Source of the DNA: Tissierellia bacterium
Lineage (GTDB): Bacteria > Bacillota > Clostridia > Tissierellales > Dethiosulfatibacteraceae
DNA length: 5,162 nucleotides
Reading direction: 5' to 3'
Assembly (NCBI GenBank): GCA_007116605.1
Contig: SKID01000052.1
Span: forward strand, 1 to 5,162
Part shown: positions 1 through 5,076 of the stretch, piece after piece
How the letters are laid out: each line of letters opens with the position of its first letter
How positions within the stretch are numbered: position 1 is the first letter of the stretch
Made by a program: the position numbers and the translations under genes
The notes under the pieces: model-generated
Seen by the model: only the letters and a program-made list of their open reading frames with translations
The model's database searches: none
Told to the model about the DNA's origin: nothing

Positions 1-2
1 GA

Positions 3-434
3 TTAGTCTAGATATTTTTTCTCCCACAATGTTAAAATCCCCTTATACACACTAATCAGAAGTAATGTTCCCACAAAACTTGCAGCAAAGCCACCTATTA
101 TACGCCAAGTTTCTACACCATCTCTAAAAAAGATCAAAATAATTGCAGTGGCTATCCCTGTGACTAGGGGTGCAATAAACAAGAACCCTCTTTGTTCTTT
201 CTTATTTGCCTCCACAGGATAGGTCATGGGCACTCCCTTGATAGCTAATGCCATGAATTGTATCACTGATGCCATCAACCAGATCACAAAGACATCTAGG
301 GTTTCACTTAAACTTTGGTTCAAAACAAACCAACGATATAATAATACCACAAAAATTCCATACCAAAATATTGAATAGCCAATACTTTTTGCTGCTTTTA
401 CATCCTTATTCGCTCTTTCATCACGACCTATCAT
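3..434 (-). CDS. Small four-helix integral membrane protein, second gene of an XRE-regulator operon
   Basis: The product is 143 residues and complete, with a TAA stop at 3-5. It has a short charged N-terminus (GRDERANKDVKAAK) followed by four hydrophobic segments at about residues 17-38, 46-66, 84-103 and 111-135, so it should sit in the cytoplasmic membrane. No catalytic motif is visible. Its start lies inside the preceding helix-turn-helix gene (14-nt overlap, different frame), with GAGGAGG at 444-450 nine bases before the ATG. The two proteins are therefore probably made from one message, with coupled translation. In Bacillota, small XRE regulators of this type are often paired with small DUF membrane proteins; I recall DUF6773, DUF2178 and DUF3796 as similar in size, but I cannot assign one by eye. 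Function is unknown. A plausible inference is that it senses a membrane condition or modulates its partner regulator. Confidence is high that the gene is real and low for any role. Confidence 0.88.
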   Translation of the reverse strand: MIGRDERANKDVKAAKSIGYSIFWYGIFVVLLYRWFVLNQSLSETLDVFVIWLMASVIQFMALAIKGVPMTYPVEANKKEQRGFLFIAPLVTGIATAIILIFFRDGVETWRIIGGFAASFVGTLLLISVYKGILTLWEKKYLD

Positions 435-648
435 CAGAATGATCCTCCTCTAACCAGAACAACTGATCTAATGTCTTATTTAAAGCCTTGCCTAGACTAA
501 ATGCTAAAGATATTGTTGGGTTGTACTTTTCCTTTTCAATTAAGCCAATGGTTTGCCTAGTTACACCTGTTTTATGGGCTAACTCCTCTTGTGTCATTTG
601 AATGGCTTGTCGACTCTCACGAACACAATTTTTAATAATGACAATCAC
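421..648 (-). CDS. XRE-family helix-turn-helix transcriptional regulator (small, YozG/Cro-like)
   Basis: This is a stand-alone DNA-binding domain of about 71-75 residues. The helix-turn-helix is clear: TQEELAHKTGVTRQTIGLIE (residues 19-38) contains the recognition helix with the conserved T-R-Q-T/S-I pattern. It is followed by KEKYNPTISLAFSLGKAL, the usual third part of this subfamily, and an acidic tail. There is no effector domain. The start is uncertain. The longest frame begins with GTG at 646-648, but the only good ribosome site (GAGGTGA, 645-651) overlaps that GTG. Relatives usually begin about one residue before the KN(R/C)(V/L)RE motif, which would be residue 5, an ATT codon at 634-636. 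The gene is followed by, and overlaps, a membrane-protein gene. The strong promoter upstream carries a dyad over its -10 box, so self-repression is likely, as is common in this family (inference). Confidence 0.92.
   Translation of the reverse strand: MIVIIKNCVRESRQAIQMTQEELAHKTGVTRQTIGLIEKEKYNPTISLAFSLGKALNKTLDQLFWLEEDHSDDRS
444..450 (-). promoter_or_regulatory. Ribosome binding site of the membrane-protein gene, inside the regulator gene
   Basis: The minus strand reads GAGGAGG here, nine bases before the ATG at 432-434. It lies within the last codons of the XRE gene, so ribosomes finishing the regulator uncover or reuse it. It supports the ATG at 434 as the true start. Confidence 0.75.
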
Positions 649-651
649 CTC
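645..651 (-). promoter_or_regulatory. Ribosome binding site that decides the XRE start
   Basis: The minus strand reads GAGGTGA. It covers the GTG (646-648) that opens the longest frame, so it cannot serve that codon. Counting downstream, ATT at 637-639 is 5 nt away and ATT at 634-636 is 8 nt away, and both are in frame. No ATG, GTG or TTG occurs in frame at a proper distance. For the GTG itself only a poor GAAG, seven bases upstream, is available. Confidence 0.5.
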
Positions 652-663
652 AACTTCACATTT

Positions 664-693
664 TTACAATGTATCCACTGTTTTTGATTGTAA
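664..693. promoter_or_regulatory. Candidate operator: TTACAAT / ATTGTAA inverted repeat over the -10 box
   Basis: TTACAAT at 664-670 and its perfect complement ATTGTAA at 687-693 are separated by 16 nt, so their centres are 23 nt apart, about two helical turns. The second arm contains the whole -10 box and the first lies just after the expected start site. That is a repressor-like position and would suit autoregulation by the XRE protein. The arms are AT-rich, so chance cannot be excluded. Confidence 0.35.
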
Positions 694-715
694 TATATAT
701 ATTGCATTTTGTCAA
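687..715 (-). promoter_or_regulatory. Strong sigma-A promoter of the XRE/membrane-protein operon
   Basis: On the minus strand the -35 box is TTGACA (710-715), the spacer is exactly 17 nt and rich in alternating TA, and the -10 box is TACAAT (687-692). This is a perfect -35 and a 5/6 -10. Transcription should start near 680, giving a leader of about 30-45 nt that contains the GAGGTGA ribosome site. Confidence 0.8.
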
Positions 716-725
716 TGTCATCTTA

Positions 726-768
726 AAAAACCCTAAAAGATAGAGGAACACAATCTTACAGGGTTTTT
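726..768 (-). terminator. Intrinsic terminator of the PocR/GGDEF/HD-GYP gene
   Basis: The outer arms AAAAACCCT (726-734) and AGGGTTTTT (760-768) pair perfectly. A two-base internal loop follows, then AAGAT (737-741) pairs with ATCTT (753-757) around an 11-nt loop. On the minus strand the GC-containing stem runs into a run of T, so it ends transcripts from the gene whose stop lies at 842-844. It also insulates the downstream XRE promoter. In the plus direction the T run is also present, so it may work both ways. The 73 bases between it and the stop codon hold nothing I recognise. Confidence 0.75.
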
Positions 769-841
769 CACTTCTATGATAGTTTCAGTCTAAAACTCAA
801 ATGATTATTAATCCAAGAGTCCTATTAATGCTTTAAGCCGA

Positions 842-2794
842 TCAATAAACTTGTTCTGTTAGTACTTGATATATAAACACATTAACAACAGTAGGGTCAA
901 AATGCGTTCCTGAACAGATTTTTAATTCTTGAACTGCTTCTTCTACGCTTAATGCCTTTCGATAACTTCTTTCATTTGTCATCGCATCATAAGCATCAGC
1001 AACCATCAAAATTCTGGCTTCAAGAGGTATTGCATTACTTTTTAATCCATTGGGATATCCACTACCATCCCATTTTTCGTGATGTGTTAAAACGAGCTTG
1101 CTTAATTCTGCAAATTCATTTGTTGCACTTAACAAACGCCAGCCTATTTCAGGATGCTTTTCAATGGTTTCTCTTTCATCAGGTTCTAACCAGCCATCTT
1201 TATTAAGAATTTTTTCATCAATTCCTATTTTCCCAATGTCATGGATCAGTCCAGCTATCCCTATTTTGTTAATCATTTCTTTATCTAAATTCATCTTATC
1301 TGCAATCGCTTTACCAATGGCACTGACTCTTTTAGAGTGCAACAATTCCCTATTACTTTTTTCGAATAACGCACTCATTATTAAATCAATGGTTTTACTT
1401 CTTAAACTGGAACGTTCATAAAGTTTTTGTTTATACATATGATTTTCAGCATTAGCAATCACATCCACCATTGATTGTGTGGTCCTTGTTTTAGTGTCAT
1501 ACCCATAAGAAATGGACAACTCTATATTTTCGACCTTTTCATTAGATGCTAACTCTTTGATGTTTTTAGCAATTTTTGTTGATTCACGAACTCCCGTATT
1601 AGGTAATAAAACAATAAATTCATCTCCACCAATTCTAGCTATGATCGTGTTTTGTCCACAAGCTTTTTTGATTACAGCGGTGGTCTTTTTAAGAAGCTCA
1701 TCCCCTGCATCATGACCAAATGAGTCATTAACTAGCTTTAATCCATTTACATCACACATAATAATCGATATTGGCAGTTTTTTACCGCTATCAATTCTTT
1801 TTAGTTCTTCTTCAAAAAATCTTCGGTTATATAAACCTGTTAAATGATCGTGATAACTCAAATAACATAATTCCCTTTCTGCATTTTTGCGTTCGGTAAT
1901 GTCTCGACAAAATGCGACAATACTTGCTTCTTCTTCTATATATGTAGCTGATATTTCTATATCCATAATGTAACCATCTTTTTTCTTGTGTTGAGTCTCA
2001 AAATAATCAGATTTATTGATTAAAAGATAATCAATATGGGCTTTTGTCTCTTCAGGTGTTTCACTTACATCCAGGTTGCTTATATGCATCCCTATTAATT
2101 CATCATTAGAATAGCCCGTTAAACGACTGTAGGTTTCATTCACATCTGTAATTTTTCCACTATTTATGTCAACAACCCAAAAGCCGTCTTGAGTTGTTTC
2201 TATTATTGTGCGATAACGGGTATCATGGGCTTTGAGAATCTCCTCATTTTTCATGATTGCCTTATTGATTTCTATTTGGTACAACTGATCGTTGGTCATT
2301 TTAATAATGATTTGTGTAATATAGAGTAAAATCTCCATCACTGATTCAATTCTTTCTATTGTATATACAGGTACTTTCGACAATGCTTCAATATAAGGTT
2401 TCTCATCAAAGCCATATCGTGTAGCTTGATCTTTAAAAAAAGAGATATCAGGTTCTTTTAAAAAAAATTGACCTGTAAATAAATTCGCAATATGTTCATC
2501 ATTTATGATGATCGGCACCGCCACATCAATTAGGCCATTTAAACACTTATAGTAACGGTACTTCTCATCTTTACTGATTGCTTTTGTCAGCTCAATGTCA
2601 CTGAGAGTACAGTTTTGACTCGTTATGTCATATTTGCGATGAAATTGTGTACAGATATCTCTCCATCCTGATTGAGATAATACATTTCCATCTAAATCAA
2701 CGATTGCCACGACAAAACCTGTTAATTTATTAAATCCTTCTAATAGATTATTAATTGCTTCAAAATCAACATAGTCTAATATCTTTGAACTCAT
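842..2794 (-). CDS. PocR-PAS-GGDEF-HD-GYP sensor, predicted bifunctional cyclic di-GMP synthase/phosphodiesterase
   Basis: This is a 650-residue soluble protein with no membrane segment. Residues ~8-165 are a PocR sensory domain: GWRDICTQFH, then C62, then YKCLNGLIDVAVPI and TGQFF, with Cys48, Cys62 and Cys84 at its usual cysteine positions. A helical linker leads to a PAS domain (~191-303, ending CRDITERK). The GGDEF domain (~305-460) has DVNGLKLVNDSFGHDAGD (348-365) and an intact GGDEF active site at 389-393. The RxxD inhibitory site expected just upstream is absent (Gly380, Thr383). The HD-GYP domain (~465-650) has His486, HDIGK (518-522), His547, HHEKWDGSGYP (571-581) and ADAYDAMT, so metal binding and the GYP signature look complete. 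Both catalytic sites appear competent. PocR domains are known as predicted sensors of small hydrocarbon-type ligands. The ATG at 2792-2794 is preceded by AAGGGG (2801-2806). The gene is monocistronic with its own promoter and terminator. Confidence 0.95.
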   Translation of the reverse strand: MSSKILDYVDFEAINNLLEGFNKLTGFVVAIVDLDGNVLSQSGWRDICTQFHRKYDITSQNCTLSDIELTKAISKDEKYRYYKCLNGLIDVAVPIIINDEHIANLFTGQFFLKEPDISFFKDQATRYGFDEKPYIEALSKVPVYTIERIESVMEILLYITQIIIKMTNDQLYQIEINKAIMKNEEILKAHDTRYRTIIETTQDGFWVVDINSGKITDVNETYSRLTGYSNDELIGMHISNLDVSETPEETKAHIDYLLINKSDYFETQHKKKDGYIMDIEISATYIEEEASIVAFCRDITERKNAERELCYLSYHDHLTGLYNRRFFEEELKRIDSGKKLPISIIMCDVNGLKLVNDSFGHDAGDELLKKTTAVIKKACGQNTIIARIGGDEFIVLLPNTGVRESTKIAKNIKELASNEKVENIELSISYGYDTKTRTTQSMVDVIANAENHMYKQKLYERSSLRSKTIDLIMSALFEKSNRELLHSKRVSAIGKAIADKMNLDKEMINKIGIAGLIHDIGKIGIDEKILNKDGWLEPDERETIEKHPEIGWRLLSATNEFAELSKLVLTHHEKWDGSGYPNGLKSNAIPLEARILMVADAYDAMTNERSYRKALSVEEAVQELKICSGTHFDPTVVNVFIYQVLTEQVY

Positions 2795-2812
2795 ACCCTT
2801 CCCCTTAAATGT

Positions 2813-2833
2813 ATTATACTATTACAGTATAAT
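2813..2833. promoter_or_regulatory. Perfect inverted repeat ATTATACT-N5-AGTATAAT over the promoter
   Basis: Two perfect 8-bp arms (2813-2820 and 2826-2833) flank a 5-nt spacer. The dyad covers the -10 box and expected start site of the minus-strand gene, which is where a repressor dimer would block polymerase. If transcription starts near 2820 the upstream arm is not in the RNA, so a DNA operator is more likely than an RNA hairpin. Because each arm is itself -10-like, the site could also fire in the plus direction. Confidence 0.5.
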
Positions 2834-2854
2834 CTATAATCAAATTATTAACAA
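2826..2854 (-). promoter_or_regulatory. Promoter of the PocR/GGDEF/HD-GYP gene
   Basis: On the minus strand the -35 box is TTGTTA (2849-2854), the spacer is 17 nt and the -10 box is TATACT (2826-2831). Start would be near 2820, giving a leader of about 25 nt that holds AAGGGG. A second -10-like TATAAT at 2813-2818 lacks a -35 at proper spacing and would leave almost no leader, so I prefer the first. Confidence 0.55.
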
Positions 2855-2888
2855 CAAAATACCCTCTATCTATTTATCATGTCACATC

Positions 2889-2941
2889 CATCAATGATGT
2901 TATGTTGGAATGTCTAGTATTACTCTCATGCATTATATAAT
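2889..2941. other. Two short palindromes in the divergent intergenic region
   Basis: The ~310-base region between the two divergent genes has no credible gene. Besides the promoters and dyads listed separately, it holds CATCA-A-TGATG at 2889-2899 (11 bp, perfect around one central base, with imperfect outer ACAT/ATGT arms) and the 10-bp palindrome ATTATATAAT at 2932-2941. Their loops are too small for RNA hairpins. They could be protein sites or merely AT-rich chance. Confidence 0.25.
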
Positions 2942-2956
2942 AAGCGTTTATTCGAT

Positions 2957-2984
2957 TTGACAACATCGTTAAACCAATTATATT
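2957..2984 (+). promoter_or_regulatory. Sigma-A promoter P1 for the DegV gene
   Basis: The -35 box TTGACA (2957-2962) is perfect, the spacer is 16 nt and the -10 box is TATATT (2979-2984). Start would be near 2991, giving a long leader of about 114 nt before the ATG at 3105 that carries the TTTATCCG/CGGATAAA dyad. No known riboswitch fold was recognised in that leader. Confidence 0.6.
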
Positions 2985-3000
2985 AAGGTTTGAAACTAAA

Positions 3001-3055
3001 TTTATCCGGTTTTATTCTTTATTTTGTGTTAGAATAATTATAACAATCGGATAAA
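3001..3055 (+). promoter_or_regulatory. Long-range dyad TTTATCCG ... CGGATAAA in the DegV leader
   Basis: TTTATCCG (3001-3008) and CGGATAAA (3048-3055) are perfect complements 39 nt apart. Pairing extends inward to 11 positions with one G-T wobble (through 3011/3045). In a transcript from P1 it could close a long stem-loop. As DNA, the arm centres are about 44 bp apart, near four helical turns, and they flank the possible extended -10 almost symmetrically. Confidence 0.35.
3027..3035 (+). promoter_or_regulatory. Possible second DegV promoter P2, extended -10 type
   Basis: TGTTAGAAT is an extended -10 element (TG, one base, then TAGAAT at 3030-3035). No good -35 is found 16-18 nt upstream, so it would rely on the extended -10. 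Transcription from here would start near 3042, inside the interval between the two dyad arms. Confidence 0.3.
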
Positions 3056-3093
3056 ATAAATAAGCGGTATATCATATATTAAATTGATGCCAC

Positions 3094-3100
3094 AAGGAGG
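3094..3100 (+). promoter_or_regulatory. Ribosome binding site fixing the DegV start
   Basis: AAGGAGG is a near-perfect Shine-Dalgarno sequence, four bases before ATG at 3105-3107. It excludes the upstream in-frame TTG (3084) and ATG (3087), which would place it inside the coding region and which lack a ribosome site of their own. Confidence 0.85.
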
Positions 3101-3104
3101 CCAA

Positions 3105-4079
3105 ATGATTAAAATAATAGCTGATTCAACCTGTGATTTGTCTGATGAAGTTCTTGAAAAGTATCAAATAAGTATCGCACCATTAACCATTACTATCGAC
3201 AACAAAGATTATAAAGATCGGGTAGATATTCAACCACAAGAATTTTACAACATGTTAAGTACCTTAAAAGAACTCCCAAAAACTGGTATGCCCAGTCCCT
3301 CAGAGTTTATGGCATTATTTGAGGAAGCTTTTAATAAAGGACATGAAGAAATTATCTGTATTTGCATGTCTAGTGGTACAAGCGGTTCTCATCAATCTGC
3401 TGTGTTAGGAAAAGAATACTATATTGAGAAACATGGTGACGCCAAAACAAAAATCCATATTGTTGATTCAAAATGCATGAGCCATGGCAGTGGTTACTTA
3501 ATTTTAAAATCTGCCATGCTGATAGAACAAGGTGCCACATTCCAACAAATTATTGACTTTAATGAAACCTACAAGACGAATGTTAAACATTTTCTTGCAG
3601 TAGATGATTTAGATAACTTAATCAAGAGTGGTCGTTTAACCAATGCTAGTGCAATGATTGGCAAAATGTTGAAAGTCAAACCCATTATGTCTATGCGAAA
3701 TGGAAAAGGCGCTATTGTAGCAAAAGCAAGAGGTTCTAAAAATGTACTTAATCACTACATCAAAGAATTTAATATAAGAGCTGATCTAGATTTAACTGAT
3801 TTTGTTATTATTGGTTATAGCTCTGACAAGGCAAAAGCTGAAGGACTGAAAATAAAGATGCAGCAAGAAAACAAGTTTACAGGCACAATCTATATCATGC
3901 AAATGGGTGTATCTGTTGGAACTCATGTAGGGCTTGGAGGTATTTCCATGTTTTTTATTGAAAAAGGCCATCGGCACGACGGTTTAATTTATAACGAAAT
4001 GGGTGCTCTGTTAACGAAAAAAGATGAAGTGCTTAAAATGCTTAGTGATTTAAAAAGCAGAAATCCAAATAATAAATAA
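3105..4079 (+). CDS. DegV family protein (FakB-like fatty-acid-binding protein)
   Basis: The 324-residue cytosolic protein opens with MIKIIADSTCDL, the family signature. Known DegV/FakB proteins hold one fatty acid and, in characterised cases, present it to the kinase FakA for phosphorylation, feeding exogenous fatty acids into phospholipid synthesis. Visible landmarks are KTGMPSP (59-65, with Thr60 at the usual ligand-carboxylate threonine but Gly61 where T-S is common), SSGTSGS (89-95, with Ser93 at the usual ligand-binding serine), VDDLDNLIKSGRLTNASAMIG (166-186), KVKPI (190-194) and VGTHVGLGG (271-279). Family members are usually about 280 residues. This one runs some 40 residues past the usual end, with GHRHDG and a lysine-rich, helix-like tail (300-324). 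No fakA-like gene is in the window, and the gene stands alone between its own promoter and a strong terminator. Which lipid it binds cannot be told from sequence. Confidence 0.95.
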   Translation: MIKIIADSTCDLSDEVLEKYQISIAPLTITIDNKDYKDRVDIQPQEFYNMLSTLKELPKTGMPSPSEFMALFEEAFNKGHEEIICICMSSGTSGSHQSAVLGKEYYIEKHGDAKTKIHIVDSKCMSHGSGYLILKSAMLIEQGATFQQIIDFNETYKTNVKHFLAVDDLDNLIKSGRLTNASAMIGKMLKVKPIMSMRNGKGAIVAKARGSKNVLNHYIKEFNIRADLDLTDFVIIGYSSDKAKAEGLKIKMQQENKFTGTIYIMQMGVSVGTHVGLGGISMFFIEKGHRHDGLIYNEMGALLTKKDEVLKMLSDLKSRNPNNK

Positions 4080-4186
4080 GTTCCAAAATTTTAATACCTA
4101 TAGTCATCTAATCAACCGCACTCTGCAGTACTTATCTGCCAACAACTACAAAGTTAGTCATTGGATAAAAAGCAACTGGCACCAAT

Positions 4187-4239
4187 AATCTAGGCGTTTT
4201 CTTTCACTTCAAAGTGTTAGAAAACGCCTAGATTTTTTT
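4187..4239 (+). terminator. Very strong intrinsic terminator after DegV (stem shared with the convergent lipoprotein gene)
   Basis: AATCTAGGCGTTTTCT (4187-4202) and its complement (4219-4234) form a perfect 16-bp stem. Inside it, CACT/AGTG (4205-4208, 4213-4216) pairs around a 4-nt loop. T7 (4233-4239) follows on the plus strand, so it ends DegV transcripts. On the minus strand the hairpin lies 13 bp past the lipoprotein stop, but only ATTATTGG follows, so it is weaker there. The ~107 bases between the DegV stop and this stem hold nothing recognisable. Confidence 0.9.
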
Positions 4240-4247
4240 CGAGTATA

Positions 4248-5015
4248 TTAAATTGTCCATTCACCATGAATCACTCCCACTAAATACCATGTGCCATTGT
4301 CATCTTCAAACACTAAAGTCAAGCTTCTCCAATCAATTCCAAACAATTGGGGATCAAATCCTGAGAAATAAAATTCAACATATTGATCATTAGGATAGAT
4401 GTCTTCAATATTGTTAATCATGCTACCTGAGCTTAGAAATGTATTAATACCGATCATTTCTGGGTTAAAGAAATCTACATCATACACAAATCTGTCATAA
4501 TAAAATGAGAAATCTCCAGATATGGTATCTCCTGTGCCATCATATTCTCCCCATGCATAGACCATTGTATTGGTAAACATAACAGGCACTGTATTACTTG
4601 GATAAAACACTATATCCGTGTTTTCATTGACAAATTGATACGGTGAAAATCTCACACCTCTCGTAGGACTCACTCTGCTATCTAATCCGGCGGCATCCTG
4701 ATTCTTCAATAGTTCTACCACTTCTATAGCTTCTTGTAACAAGCTGTTACTTTGTGTAGAGTTGAGTAATTGCAAGTCTTCTATAGTCGTGTTTAACAAT
4801 GTAATCGTTGCTGTATTTTCTTCATTAATACTTATCAATGTTGCAATTGTATTTTCTTGCTCGTTAATGGTGTTCTCTAATTCTTCTACTTTGCTTTGCT
4901 CAGCTGCTAATTGTTCTTCTAAATCTAAAACAGCCTGATCATTATTAGGTGTACAGGCTGATAAAACCAGAATTATCGAAAGCATCAATATTAACAGGCT
5001 ATATTTTTTCAACAT
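4248..5015 (-). CDS. Lipoprotein with coiled-coil stalk and conserved uncharacterised C-terminal domain
   Basis: The 255-residue product starts at ATG 5013-5015, with AAAGGGTGA just upstream. Residues 3-20 form a lysine-led lipoprotein signal peptide ending VLSAC, so Cys21 should be lipidated and the protein anchored outside the membrane. Residues ~32-84 form an exact heptad pattern: L36, V43, I50, I57, N64, I71, I78 at one core position and L46, Q53, L60, N67, L74, L81 at the other, predicting a parallel coiled coil of about seven turns. Residues ~105-255 are a compact domain with GVRFSPY (120-126), WGEYDGTGD (155-163), YYDRFVYDVDF (172-182), DWRSLTLVFED (228-238) and WYLVGVIHGEWTI at the very end. 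I recall a similar pattern in hypothetical proteins of Clostridia and Paenibacilli, but know no function. There is no catalytic motif. A longer frame from TTG at 5075 is rejected because that codon lies in the -35 box. Confidence 0.92.
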   Translation of the reverse strand: MLKKYSLLILMLSIILVLSACTPNNDQAVLDLEEQLAAEQSKVEELENTINEQENTIATLISINEENTATITLLNTTIEDLQLLNSTQSNSLLQEAIEVVELLKNQDAAGLDSRVSPTRGVRFSPYQFVNENTDIVFYPSNTVPVMFTNTMVYAWGEYDGTGDTISGDFSFYYDRFVYDVDFFNPEMIGINTFLSSGSMINNIEDIYPNDQYVEFYFSGFDPQLFGIDWRSLTLVFEDDNGTWYLVGVIHGEWTI

Positions 5016-5046
5016 TATACTCACCCTTTCATCTTGGTATATTATA

Positions 5047-5075
5047 ATCATATCATAATTGATATTAATTATCAA
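5047..5075 (-). promoter_or_regulatory. Promoter of the lipoprotein gene
   Basis: On the minus strand the -35 box is TTGATA (5070-5075), the spacer is 17 nt and the -10 box is TATGAT (5047-5052). Start near 5040 leaves a leader of about 25 nt with the AAAGGGTGA ribosome site. A TATAAT at 5041-5046 has no -35 at proper spacing. Confidence 0.65.
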
Positions 5076-5076
5076 T
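5058..5076. promoter_or_regulatory. Perfect inverted repeat ATTGATA-N5-TATCAAT over the -35 box
   Basis: Two perfect 7-bp arms (5058-5064 and 5070-5076) flank a 5-nt spacer. One arm contains the whole -35 box of the lipoprotein promoter, a repressor-like position. The geometry (two arms, 5-nt gap) resembles the 2813-2833 dyad, though the arm sequences differ. Confidence 0.4.

Noticed and set aside
952..1715. Three plus-strand open frames (952-1206, 1098-1421, 1512-1715)
   Set aside because: They lie antisense inside the GGDEF/HD-GYP coding region, have no ribosome sites and give protein sequences without recognisable domains. They are shadows of the real gene.
2894..2917. Tiny plus-strand frame of seven codons in the intergenic region
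   Set aside because: No ribosome site, upstream of the P1 promoter, and too short to argue for a leader peptide.
3084..3104. Earlier DegV start at TTG 3084 or ATG 3087
   Set aside because: AAGGAGG at 3094-3100 clearly serves ATG 3105, and the family begins with M-I-K-I-I-A-D-S-T.
2795..3104. Cyclic di-GMP riboswitch (GEMM) or other known riboswitch
   Set aside because: I looked for the conserved GEMM core and other familiar motifs on both strands near the c-di-GMP gene and saw none.
3792..3977. Minus-strand open frame of 61 codons
   Set aside because: Antisense to the conserved C-terminal half of the DegV gene, with no domain and no promoter or ribosome site.
5016..5075. Longer lipoprotein start at TTG 5075
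   Set aside because: It would put 20 extra residues before a textbook signal peptide, and the TTG lies inside the -35 box. ATG 5015 has its own ribosome site.
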